The notes beneath the pieces are model-generated. The model was given only the letters and a program-made list of their open reading frames with translations. It searched no databases and was not told the DNA's origin. From Streptomyces sp. CNH099 (GTDB lineage: Bacteria; Actinomycetota; Actinomycetes; Streptomycetales; Streptomycetaceae), in contig KI911459.1 in NCBI GenBank assembly GCA_000514715.1, positions 186,001 through 250,000 on the forward strand: DNA of 64,000 nucleotides. The letters are read 5' to 3'. This document shows positions 34,802 through 43,331 of this stretch, one piece after another; within the stretch, counting starts at the first letter, position 1, and the number at the start of each line of letters is the position of its first letter. The position numbers were made by a program, and so were the translations under genes.

Positions 34802-35797
34802 TTGCTAGGCGTTGCCCGCCGTAAGGAGCGCAGGGAGAGGGACCCCGAGGGGCGCATGCCCCTCGCGGAGCACCTGAGGGAGCTTCGCGACCGGCTGGTC
34901 AAGGCCGTCGGGGCCATCATCGCGATCTGTATCGTCGCGCTCTTCTTCTATCAGGACATCGTCGACTTCCTGATGGACCCGGTTCTCGAATCCGTCGGCT
35001 GCCCGGACGACCTGCAGGCGTCGGACATCGGCAAGGAGGAGGACTGCGCCTCCTTCACCGTCAACGGCCTCATCTCGCCGTTCACCATCATGCTGAAGGT
35101 CTCCTTCATGACCGGCATGGTGGTCTCGACGCCGATCTGGCTGTACCAGCTCTGGGCGTTCCTCGCCCCCGGGCTGCACCGGAACGAGAAGAAGTACTCG
35201 CTCGGCTTCGTCGCCGCGGGCGTGCCGCTCTTCCTGGCCGGCGCCTACTTCGCGTACCGGATCCTGCCGACCACGGCCGACGTCCTGCTGGACTTCACCC
35301 CGGAGAACGCCACCAACCTGCTGCCGCTGCCGGAGTTCATCGACCTGCTGGTCCGCATGGTCGTGGTCTTCGGGCTCTCCTTCGAGCTGCCGCTCGTGCT
35401 GGTGATGCTCAACATGGGCGGCGCCGTCACCGGGCGCCGGATGCTCGGCTGGTGGCGGGCGATGGTCTTCGGGATCGTCGCCTTCGGCGCCATCGCCACC
35501 CCCAGCACCGACCCGATCGGGATGTTCGCGCTGGCCGGCCCGGTGATCCTGCTCTACTTCGCGGCGACCGGGTTCGCCCTGCTCAACGACCGCCGCCGGG
35601 CCCGCATCGCGGCCCGCGGGCCGGCGGACGACGAGGCGTCCGACCTCGACCTCACCCCCGAGGCCGTGGGCGACGTGGAGCCCGTGGCCGCCTCGGCGTC
35701 GCTGCCCGAGCAGGCCACCGGCGAGGCCGACGACGCCAGCGGCGCGGGGGCCGGAGACGGCACGACCCGCAGAAATGGTTACGACGACGCCACCTGA
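34802..35797 (+). CDS. tatC: Sec-independent protein translocase TatC
   Basis: A 331-residue receptor for twin-arginine signal peptides. The conserved EGRMPLAEHLRELRDRL is followed by six membrane helices, with SPFTIMLKVSFMTGMVV and LYQLWAFLAPGLHRNEKKY in the first half. The acidic C-terminal tail of about 70 residues (from ADDEASDLDLT) is long and probably cytoplasmic. The start is TTG after GATGAGGA; the nearby GTG is out of frame and stops at once. With tatA this gives the core of a functional Tat system. Confidence 0.94.
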   Translation: MLGVARRKERRERDPEGRMPLAEHLRELRDRLVKAVGAIIAICIVALFFYQDIVDFLMDPVLESVGCPDDLQASDIGKEEDCASFTVNGLISPFTIMLKVSFMTGMVVSTPIWLYQLWAFLAPGLHRNEKKYSLGFVAAGVPLFLAGAYFAYRILPTTADVLLDFTPENATNLLPLPEFIDLLVRMVVVFGLSFELPLVLVMLNMGGAVTGRRMLGWWRAMVFGIVAFGAIATPSTDPIGMFALAGPVILLYFAATGFALLNDRRRARIAARGPADDEASDLDLTPEAVGDVEPVAASASLPEQATGEADDASGAGAGDGTTRRNGYDDAT

Positions 35798-35801
35798 CCG
35801 C

Positions 35802-35807
35802 TAGGGT
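35802..35807 (+). promoter_or_regulatory. -10 box of a leaderless kinase transcript
   Basis: TAGGGT ends seven bases before the GTG of the diacylglycerol kinase-like gene, just behind the tatC stop. No ribosome-binding sequence is present. Confidence 0.6.
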
Positions 35808-35814
35808 CACGCGG

Positions 35815-36705
35815 GTGACCAGCGATATCACCGTGTTCGTCAACCCCGCCGCGGGCCGCGGCCGCGGCGCCAAGGCCGCCCCCGTCGTCACCGAGGCGCT
35901 GCGCGACGCCGGCTACGAGGTGACCACCGTCCAGGGCCGCGACGCCGCCACCGCGCTCGACGGCGCCCGCGCGGCCGTCGCCGCCGGGACCGGGGCGCTC
36001 ATATCGGTCGGCGGCGACGGGATGGCCGGCCTCGCCCTGCAGGCCGTGGCCGGCACCGAGGTGCCCGTCGGCCTCGTGGCCGTCGGCACCGGCAACGACT
36101 TCGCCCGCGCCACCGGGCTGCCCGTGCGGGATCCGGCCGCCGCGGCGGAGGCCGCCGTCGGCGCCCTGGAGTCCGGCAGCACCCGGGCGGTCGACCTGGG
36201 CAGGGCGGGGGACACGTACTTCGGCACGGTGCTGGCCTCCGGCTTCGACTCCCGCGTCAACGACCGCGGCAACCGGATGAGCTTCCCGCCGGGACGGTTC
36301 AAGTACGACGCGGCGATCGTCGCCGAGCTGGCGTCCTTCCGCCCGATCCCGTACCGGATGCAGCTCGACGACGGCCCCGAGACCGAGATGGAGGCCACCC
36401 TCGTCGCCGTCGGCAACGGCCCGTCGTACGGCGGCGGCATGCGGATCTGCCACGAGGCGCGGATGGACGACGGCCTCTTCGACATCACCGTCGTCGGCCC
36501 GTGCAGCCGTCGCACCCTGCTGCGGTTCTTCCCGCGGGTCTACAAGGGCACCCACCTGACCCACCCGGTCGTCACCGTGCACCGGGCCAAGAAGGTGGCG
36601 CTGACCGCCCCGGACGTCACCGGGTACGCGGACGGGGAGCCGCTGGGACCGCTCCCGCTGACCGCGGAGTGCGTGCCGGGTGCGGCCCGGGTCCTGGTGC
36701 CCTGA
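35815..36705 (+). CDS. Diacylglycerol/lipid kinase family protein
   Basis: A 296-residue soluble lipid kinase of the DagK/YegS family. The nucleotide-binding motifs are FVNPAAGRGRGAKAAPVV at the N-terminus, ISVGGDGMAGLALQ (residues about 63-76) and VGTGNDFARATG. The C-terminal beta domain contains NGPSYGGGMRICHEA and DGLFDITVVGPCSR. Members phosphorylate diacylglycerol or related lipids and help recycle phospholipid. The GTG fits the family start and has no ribosome site, only a -10 box, so a leaderless message is likely. Confidence 0.92.
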   Translation: MTSDITVFVNPAAGRGRGAKAAPVVTEALRDAGYEVTTVQGRDAATALDGARAAVAAGTGALISVGGDGMAGLALQAVAGTEVPVGLVAVGTGNDFARATGLPVRDPAAAAEAAVGALESGSTRAVDLGRAGDTYFGTVLASGFDSRVNDRGNRMSFPPGRFKYDAAIVAELASFRPIPYRMQLDDGPETEMEATLVAVGNGPSYGGGMRICHEARMDDGLFDITVVGPCSRRTLLRFFPRVYKGTHLTHPVVTVHRAKKVALTAPDVTGYADGEPLGPLPLTAECVPGAARVLVP

Positions 36706-36821
36706 GCCGCCCGGACGCGCCGGAAGAGCTGCAGGACGGCCCGGCCGCCGCCCGGCTGACCTGGGGCGGTCCGTAAAGATCGGGTGCGCTGTCGGCGGTG
36801 CCCGGTAGGCTCGTACTCACG

Positions 36822-39659
36822 ATGACCGACGAGCACCTCCCTCCAGCCGAGGCGTACGCCGCGCACCGCCGCCGGGCCGCCGAGGCGGCCACCGCACTCG
36901 GCACCTTCCGCGGGCTGTACGACTTCGCGCTCGACCCCTTCCAGCTCGACGCCTGCCGGGCCCTGGAGGACGGCCGGGGCGTGCTGGTCGCGGCGCCCAC
37001 CGGCTCCGGGAAGACGGTCGTCGGCGAGTTCGCCGTGCACCTCGCCCTGGAGCGCGGCCGCAAGTGCTTCTACACCACACCGATCAAGGCGCTGTCCAAC
37101 CAGAAGTACGGCGACCTCGTCAAGCGGTACGGCGCGGCGAACGTCGGCCTGCTGACCGGCGACAACACCATCAACTCCGAGGCCCCGGTGATCGTCATGA
37201 CCACCGAGGTGCTGCGGAACATGCTGTACGCCGGCTCCCAGACCCTCCTCGGCCTCGGCTACGTGGTCATGGACGAGGTGCACTACCTCTCCGACCGCTT
37301 CCGCGGCGCCGTCTGGGAAGAGGTGATCATCCACCTGCCGGAGTCGGTCACCCTGGTCTCCCTGTCGGCCACGGTCTCCAACGCCGAGGAGTTCGGCGCC
37401 TGGCTCGACACCGTCCGCGGCGACACCGCCGTCATCGTCTCCGAGCACCGCCCGGTGCCCCTCTGGCAGCACGTGATGGCCGGCCGCCGGATGTACGACC
37501 TCTTCGAGGAGCGCAGCGGTCCCCGGGGCCGGCCGGAGCCCGCCAAGGCGGTCAACCCCGACCTGCTGCGCCTGGCCCGGCAGGAGTACTCCCGCCCGCC
37601 CGGCCCCCGGGAGCGCCGCCGCGGCCGGGGCCGCGAGGCCGAGCGCGAGCGCGAGCGCCGCTCCCGCTCGCGGGTCTTCACCCCCAGCCGGGTCGAGGTC
37701 ATCGAGCGGCTGGACGCCGAGGCGCTGCTCCCCGCGATCACGTTCATCTTCAGCCGCGCCGGCTGCGAGGGCGCCGTGCAGCAGTGCCTGTACGCGGGCC
37801 TCCGGCTCAACGACGAGGCCGAGCGCGCCGCGGTCCGCGAGATCGCCGAGCTGCGCACGGCCTCGATCCCCCGTGAAGACCTGCACGTCCTGGGCTACTT
37901 CGACTGGCTGGAGGCCCTGGAGCGGGGCGTCGCCGCGCACCACGCCGGCATGCTGCCGACGTTCAAGGAGGTCGTCGAGGAGCTGTTCGCCAAGGGTCTG
38001 GTCAAGGCGGTGTTCGCGACCGAGACCCTGGCCCTCGGCATCAACATGCCGGCCCGCTCCGTGGTGCTGGAGAAGCTCGTCAAGTGGAACGGCGAGACCC
38101 ACGCCGACGTCACCCCCGGCGAGTTCACCCAGCTGACCGGCCGCGCCGGCCGCCGCGGGATCGACATCGAGGGCCACGCCGTGGTGCTGTGGCAGCGCGG
38201 CATGAGCCCGGAGTACGTCGCCGGCCTCGCAGGCACCCGCACGTACCCGCTGCGCTCCTCCTTCCGCCCCTCGTACAACATGGCGGTCAACCTCGTCGCG
38301 CAGTTCGGCCGGCACCGCACGCGCGAGCTGCTGGAGATGTCCTTCGCCCAGTTCCAGGCCGACAAGTCGGTCGTCGGCATCTCCCGCCAGGTGCAGAAGA
38401 ACGAGGAGGGCCTCTCCGGCTACCGCGAGGCGATGACCTGCCACCTCGGCGACTTCGAGGAGTACGCGCGCCTGCGCCGCGACCTCAAGGACCGCGAGAC
38501 GGAGCTGGCTCGCCAGGGCGCCGCCCAGCGCCGCGCCGCCGCCGCGGGCTCGCTGGAGAAGCTGCGCCCCGGCGACGTGATCCACGTGCCCACCGGCAAG
38601 TTCGCCGGCCTCGCCCTCGTCCTCGACCCCGGCACGCCCGCCGGCCGCACCAACGGCCACCGCGGCCTGGAGCACCACGACGGCCCCCGCCCGCTGGTGC
38701 TCACCGCCGCCCGGCAGGTCAAGCGGCTGGCCGCGATGGACTTCCCGGTGCCGGTGGAGCCGCTGGAGCGGATGCGCATCCCCAAGACGTTCAATCCCCG
38801 GAGCCCGCAGTCCCGCCGCGACCTCGCCTCCGCGCTGCGCACCAAGGCCGGCCACCTGGAGCCGCGGCGGCACCGCAAGGAGCGCGCGCCCGCCGCCGAC
38901 GACGCCGAGATCGCCCGGCTGCGCAAGTCGATCCGCGCCCACCCCTGCCACGGCTGCGACGAGCGCGAGGACCACGCCCGCTGGGCGGAGCGGTACCACC
39001 GGCTGGTGCGCGACACCCACCAGCTGGAGCGCCGCATCGAGGGCCGGACGAACACCATCGCCCGCACCTTCGACCGGGTCTACGCGCTGCTGACCGAGCT
39101 GGGCTACATCGCGGAGGACCGCGGCGGCGAGCGGGTCACCGAGGACGGCCGCCGCCTCTCCCGCCTCTACGGCGAGCTGGACCTGCTGGCCTCGGAGTGC
39201 CTGCGCGAGGGCGTCTGGGAGGGCCTCGGCCCCGCCGAGCTGGCCGCCTGCGCCTCCGCGCTGGTCTACGAGGCCCGCCAGGCCGACGACGCGCTGCCGC
39301 CGAAGCTCCCCGGCGGCGGCGCCAAGCGGGCCCTGGGCGACATGGTGCGCATCTGGGGCCGCCTCGACGCCCTGGAGGAGGACCACCGGATCAGCCAGAC
39401 CGAGGGCGTCGGCCAGCGCGAGCCGGACCTCGGGTTCGCCTGGGCGGCGTACCAGTGGGCCGCCGGCCGCAGCCTGGACGAGGTGCTGCGGGAGGCGGAC
39501 ATGCCGCCGGGGGACTTCGTGCGCTGGTGCAAGCAGCTGATCGACGTGCTCGGCCAGCTGTCCGCCGCCGCCGACCCCGAGAGCACGGTCGCGGGCGCCG
39601 CCCGCAAGGCGGTCGACAAGCTGCTGCGCGGCGTCGTGGCGTACACCTCGGTGGGCTGA
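36822..39659 (+). CDS. helY: DEAD/DEAH-box RNA helicase, HelY/Ski2 type
   Basis: A 945-residue superfamily 2 helicase. Motif I is APTGSGKTVVGEFAVH, motif II MDEVHYLSD, motif III LSATVSN, and motif VI QLTGRAGRRGIDIEGHAVV. A C-terminal arch and DSHCT-like domain follows (from about residue 600), as in Mtr4/Ski2-type RNA helicases. A low-complexity basic insert, PRERRRGRGREAERERERRS, lies near residues 262-285 between the two RecA-like domains. The ATG gives a normal N-terminus, and a frame eight codons longer was rejected. A TAGGCT lies 10 bases upstream. Confidence 0.94.
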   Translation: MTDEHLPPAEAYAAHRRRAAEAATALGTFRGLYDFALDPFQLDACRALEDGRGVLVAAPTGSGKTVVGEFAVHLALERGRKCFYTTPIKALSNQKYGDLVKRYGAANVGLLTGDNTINSEAPVIVMTTEVLRNMLYAGSQTLLGLGYVVMDEVHYLSDRFRGAVWEEVIIHLPESVTLVSLSATVSNAEEFGAWLDTVRGDTAVIVSEHRPVPLWQHVMAGRRMYDLFEERSGPRGRPEPAKAVNPDLLRLARQEYSRPPGPRERRRGRGREAERERERRSRSRVFTPSRVEVIERLDAEALLPAITFIFSRAGCEGAVQQCLYAGLRLNDEAERAAVREIAELRTASIPREDLHVLGYFDWLEALERGVAAHHAGMLPTFKEVVEELFAKGLVKAVFATETLALGINMPARSVVLEKLVKWNGETHADVTPGEFTQLTGRAGRRGIDIEGHAVVLWQRGMSPEYVAGLAGTRTYPLRSSFRPSYNMAVNLVAQFGRHRTRELLEMSFAQFQADKSVVGISRQVQKNEEGLSGYREAMTCHLGDFEEYARLRRDLKDRETELARQGAAQRRAAAAGSLEKLRPGDVIHVPTGKFAGLALVLDPGTPAGRTNGHRGLEHHDGPRPLVLTAARQVKRLAAMDFPVPVEPLERMRIPKTFNPRSPQSRRDLASALRTKAGHLEPRRHRKERAPAADDAEIARLRKSIRAHPCHGCDEREDHARWAERYHRLVRDTHQLERRIEGRTNTIARTFDRVYALLTELGYIAEDRGGERVTEDGRRLSRLYGELDLLASECLREGVWEGLGPAELAACASALVYEARQADDALPPKLPGGGAKRALGDMVRIWGRLDALEEDHRISQTEGVGQREPDLGFAWAAYQWAAGRSLDEVLREADMPPGDFVRWCKQLIDVLGQLSAAADPESTVAGAARKAVDKLLRGVVAYTSVG

Positions 39660-39689
39660 CCTCCCCGGACGCCCCGCCCGCGCGGACAC

Positions 39690-39695
39690 TACCCT
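39690..39695 (+). promoter_or_regulatory. -10 box of a leaderless transcript
   Basis: TACCCT ends six bases before the GTG of the next gene, without a ribosome-binding sequence. Confidence 0.5.
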
Positions 39696-39701
39696 GCCCG
39701 G

Positions 39702-41182
39702 GTGATCTCCTACGACGATCTGACGCCGCCGGAGCGGGAGCTGTGGACCGCTTTCCCCGAGGGCCGCCGGGTGGACCTGCGCACCGGCGACGCGGTCCGC
39801 GACGACCCCGCCGGCGGCGCGGGCTGGGGCCCGGAGCGTACGGTACGGGCCGCGGTCCTCGCCGCACTGCTGCTCGGCGCGCACCCGCCGCAGCCCGGCG
39901 CCATCGCCGCGCTGGAGCTGGCCGGGGCGCGGATCACCGGGGAGCTGGACCTGGCGGGGGCGGAGACCGCCCACCGGCTGCGGCTGGAGCACTGCTCCTT
40001 CGCGCAGCAGGTGACGCTCACCTCGGCCGCCACCGCGAGCGTACGCATCGACGACAGCGTCCTGCCCGGCGTCGACGCCCGCTTGGCCAGGATCGAGGGG
40101 GTGCTCTCGGTGCGCCGCTGCCGCGTCGCCGGCGCCCTGCTCGCGACCAACGCCCGGATCAGCGGCGAACTCCTCCTGCACGGCGCCCGCTTCGACGGCG
40201 AGGACGGCTGGTCGGTGTTCGCCGGCGGGCTGGAGGTGGACGGCGCCGTCTTCTGCACCCACGGCTTCACCGGCGGCGGCGGGATACGGCTCATCGGCGC
40301 CAGGCTCTCCGGCGGGCCCTTCCTCGACGGCGCCCGGATCGGCGCCGCCGACGGGCTCGCGCTCACCCTCGACCACGTCGACACCACCCTCGTCCGGCTC
40401 ACCGACGGCTTCTCCGCCGCGGGCCGCCTGGAGCTGCGCGGCGCGCAGATAGCCGACCTGCTCACCTTCGACGGCGCGGACCTCGGCGACTGCACCGGCG
40501 TCGACTGCACCCGGCTGCAGACCACCGACCTCCGCTTCACGCCCGCCGTCCGGCCCGCCGGCCCGGTGTCCCTCGGCGGCACGCATGCGGCCACCCTCCA
40601 CGACGAGCTGCGCAGCTGGCCCGCGACCGTGTTCCTCGACGGCTTCGTCTACGGCTACCTCCGGTCGGCGCAGGCCACCGGGCGGGAGTCGGTGCGCCGC
40701 CGGCTCGACTGGGTCCGCCGCGGCGCGGGCTACGCCCCGCAGCCGTACGAGCAACTCGCCGGCTGGTACCGGCAGATCGGCCACGTCGACGACGCCCGCC
40801 GCGTCCTCCTCGCCAAGCAGCGCGCCCGCCGCCGCACCCTGCACCCGGCCGGCCGCGCGTGGAGCCTGCTGCTCGACGGGACGGTCGGTTTCGGCTACCG
40901 CCCCTGGCTGGCCGGGCTGTGGCTGGCGGCGCTCACCCTCCTCGGCAGCCTGGTCTTCGCCGCGGGGACAGCCGGCGCGTGCGCGCGGGGGAGGGGCCGG
41001 CGTTCGACCCCTTCATCTACGCCCTCGACCTGCTGATCCCCGTGGGCGGCCTCGGCCAGCGCGACTTCTGGTACATGTCCGGCGGGCCGGCGCAGGTGCT
41101 GTCGTACGTGCTCGTCGCCGCCGGCTGGCTGCTGACCACGGCGCTCGTCGCCGGGATGACGCGGACCCTGGAGCGGACGTAG
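39702..41182 (+). pseudogene. Pentapeptide-like membrane protein gene interrupted by a frameshift
   Basis: The first reading frame encodes 444 residues: many short beta repeats with hydrophobic ladders (ALELAGARITGELDLAGAET, ISGELLLHGARFDGEDGW), a helical part (GWYRQIGHVDDARRVLLAKQ) and a membrane helix (LAGLWLAALTLLGSLVF), after which the frame turns into an Arg/Ser-rich tail and stops at 41036. The expected continuation, EGPAFDPFIYALDLLIPV and a last membrane helix VLVAAGWLLTTALVAGM, is in the -1 frame and runs to 41182. The break lies within about 40965-40990, near short G-runs. It may be a real inactivating indel, a sequencing error or a programmed shift. Function of the family is unknown. 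Confidence 0.7.
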
Positions 41183-41212
41183 CGGCCCGTCTGCGGCCCT
41201 CGGGCGCGGCGC

Positions 41213-42076
41213 TCAGGGGGCCAGGCCCGCGGGCGGCTCCGCGCCCTCCTGCTCGCGCTCGACGGCCTCGTTCCACCGCTTCTTCGACGACTGCCAGCCG
41301 TCCTCGTCGTGGCCGAGCCGCCAGTAGCCGGAGATCGACAGCTGCTCGCGCGGCAGTCGCCGCTCCAGCCGCAGGTGCCGGCGCAGCTCCTTGACCATCC
41401 CGGCCTCGCCGTGCACGAAGGCGTGCGCCCGGCCGGGCGGGAAGTCCAGCTCCCTGACCGCCGCCACGAGCGCCCGGCCCACCGGGCGGCCGTCGCGGTA
41501 CAGCCAGGTGACGGCCGCGCCCTCGGGCGCGGCCAGCGGCTGGCGCTCGGCCGCGTCGGCGACCTCGATCAGCACGTGCGCCACGGCCCCGTCCGGTACG
41601 CGCTCCAGCGAGGCGGCGATGGCCGGCAGCGCGCTCTCGTCGCCCGCCAGCAGGTGCCAGTCGGCCGCCGGGCTCGGCGCGTACGCACCGCCGGGGCCCA
41701 GGAAGCGCACCACCTCGCCCGGCCGGGCGCGCAGCGCCCACGGGCCGGCCACGCCGGAATCGCCGTGCACGACGAAGTCCAGTGCCAGCTCGCGCGCCTT
41801 GGCGTCCCAGCTGCGCACCGTGTACGTGCGCTGCAGCGGCCACCGGTCGCGGGGCAGGTCGCGGCGGATCGCGTCCAGGTCGTACGGCTCCGGGTAGTCG
41901 GCGCCCGGCGCCGGGAAGAGGAGTTTGACGTAGTGGTCGGTCCACTCGCCCGCCGTGAAGCCGGGCAACTCCGCGTCGCCGAGGACCACGCGCACCATGT
42001 GCGGGGTGAGCTGCTCCGTACGCACCACGCGGGCGGTGTGGACCTGGCGCTTCCGGCCGGCGGGGCGGTCTGCCAC
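41213..42076 (-). CDS. Siderophore-interacting protein, FAD-dependent reductase
   Basis: A 287-residue SIP-family reductase that releases iron from ferric siderophores in the cytoplasm. The FAD-binding domain has YVKLLFPAPGADYPEPYD and RTYTVRSWDAKARELALDFV, followed by GPWALRARPGEVVRFLGPGG. The second domain has HLLAGDESALPAIAASLERV and the C-terminal ISGYWRLGHDEDGW. The GTG start has GGAGGT upstream, and an iron box lies 25 bases before it, so expression should rise under iron starvation. Confidence 0.93.
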   Translation of the reverse strand: MADRPAGRKRQVHTARVVRTEQLTPHMVRVVLGDAELPGFTAGEWTDHYVKLLFPAPGADYPEPYDLDAIRRDLPRDRWPLQRTYTVRSWDAKARELALDFVVHGDSGVAGPWALRARPGEVVRFLGPGGAYAPSPAADWHLLAGDESALPAIAASLERVPDGAVAHVLIEVADAAERQPLAAPEGAAVTWLYRDGRPVGRALVAAVRELDFPPGRAHAFVHGEAGMVKELRRHLRLERRLPREQLSISGYWRLGHDEDGWQSSKKRWNEAVEREQEGAEPPAGLAP

Positions 42077-42100
42077 GGGTACCTCCGGGACGAGACGAAG

Positions 42101-42119
42101 TTAGGGTTACCTAACCTAA
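42101..42119 (-). promoter_or_regulatory. Iron box (DmdR/IdeR/DtxR operator)
   Basis: Read on the minus strand the site is TTAGGTTAGGTAACCCTAA, which matches 16 of 19 positions of the DtxR-family consensus known to me (TTAGGTTAGGCTAACCTAA). It lies directly upstream of the siderophore-interacting protein gene, in an otherwise GC-rich region. Repression by iron-loaded DmdR is the expected mode. Confidence 0.85.
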
Positions 42120-42184
42120 CACCTCGGCCCCGGGTCTGCGGCCGGAAACCGCCCGCCGCGCGCCGGCAGGGTCGCCCCCCTCCG

Positions 42185-43111
42185 TCAACTCCGCAGCGTC
42201 GTCAGCAGCCGCTCCAGCGAACCCCCGAGCCCCCACCGCCGCGCGAGCGCCGCTAGCCGCTCCGGGTCCCGCGGTGCCCGCGGCAACTCCGGCGCGTGGG
42301 CCGGCAGCGGCACGTCCGTCGCGACCCGCACCACCTTCGGCGCCACCTCGACGTACGGCCGCGCCTCGGCGAGCCGGCGCCGCTGCGCCGGGGTGAGCCG
42401 CGAGCCGGGGTCGTCGGCGGCGGCCATGATCCCGGCGAGGTCCCCGTACGCGTCCAGCAGCTTCGCCGCCGTCTTCTCGCCGATGCCCGGCACGCCCGGC
42501 AGGCCGTCGCTGGGGTCGCCGCGCAGCAGGGCGAGGTCGGCGTAGCCGGGGCCGTCGACGCCGTACTTCTCGCGCAGCGCCGCGCCGTCCAGCACCGTCG
42601 CGTTGCCGACGCCCTTGACGGGGTAGACCACCCGCACCCCGCGGGCGTCGTCGATCAGCTGGAACAGGTCGCGGTCGCCGGTGACGATGTCCACGGGGCC
42701 CGCCGCGTGCGCCGTGAGCGTGCCGATCACGTCGTCCGCCTCGTACGGGGCCACCCCGACCCGCGCGACGCCGAGGGCGTCGAGCACCTCCTCGATCACC
42801 GGCACCTGCGGCGACAGCGTGTCCGGCACCTCCTCCTCGTCCGCCTCCGCCGTCCCGGGGTGCTCCTCGGCGACCCGGTGCGCCTTGTAGGAGGGGATGA
42901 GGTCGACCCGCCACTGCGGCCGCCAGTCGGCGTCCATGCACGCGACGAGGTCGTCCGGGCGGTGGTCGGCGACGAGCCGGGAGATGAAGTCGAGCAGCCC
43001 CCGCACGGCGTTCACGGGGGTGCCGTCCGGGGCCGTGACCGATTCCGGTACACCGAAGTACGCGCGGAAGTAGAGACTGGCCGTGTCGAGCAGCATCAGG
43101 CGTCGGGTCAT
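42185..43111 (-). CDS. 5'-3' exonuclease, single-domain
   Basis: A 308-residue flap-endonuclease-type nuclease without a polymerase domain. The N-terminal metal Asp is in RLMLLDTASLYFRAYFG, the acidic cluster in APYEADDVIGTL and DIVTGDRDLFQLI, and the helix-hairpin-helix in LPGVPGIGEKTAAKLLDAYG. It corresponds to the nuclease part of DNA polymerase I and would trim RNA primers or flaps. ATG start; the next gene upstream (opu) is divergent. Confidence 0.92.
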   Translation of the reverse strand: MTRRLMLLDTASLYFRAYFGVPESVTAPDGTPVNAVRGLLDFISRLVADHRPDDLVACMDADWRPQWRVDLIPSYKAHRVAEEHPGTAEADEEEVPDTLSPQVPVIEEVLDALGVARVGVAPYEADDVIGTLTAHAAGPVDIVTGDRDLFQLIDDARGVRVVYPVKGVGNATVLDGAALREKYGVDGPGYADLALLRGDPSDGLPGVPGIGEKTAAKLLDAYGDLAGIMAAADDPGSRLTPAQRRRLAEARPYVEVAPKVVRVATDVPLPAHAPELPRAPRDPERLAALARRWGLGGSLERLLTTLRS

Positions 43112-43331
43112 CCCCTGATGATGCCGTATGCGTCGGCACCAAACTCGAACGGGATGTGAACTGGATCACGCCGTGGTTTGGACACCGCCATCCTGGGCAG
43201 CGGCGGAAGTGGAGTGAACCGATGGTCTATACACGGACAAATTGGGAAGCATAGGGGCAGAACCCGCGTCACTCCGCGACCTGCTGACGGGGGAGGCAGG
43301 TCGATTTTTCCGTTCGAAGCGTGAGGTGTAT
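43112..43331. other. Promoter region of the glycine betaine transporter genes
   Basis: A 220-base gap, AT-richer than its surroundings, between the divergent exonuclease and transporter genes. It contains TATACA and CATAGG hexamers around 43230-43255 that could be -10 boxes, and GTTTGG near 43171 followed about 15 bases later by GGGCAG, a poor match to an SigB-type stress promoter. No coding content was seen. The ATPase frame could be extended 30 codons into it, but homology begins at the chosen GTG. Confidence 0.4.

Noticed and set aside
36540..40844. 1434-residue minus-strand open frame opposite helY
   Set aside because: It crosses several genes on the other strand, is made mostly of Gly, Ala, Val and Arg, and has no recognisable motif.
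43160..43200. SigB-type stress promoter before the betaine transporter
   Set aside because: GTTT is present but the -10 part GGGCAG differs from GGGTAT at two key positions, so I do not call it.
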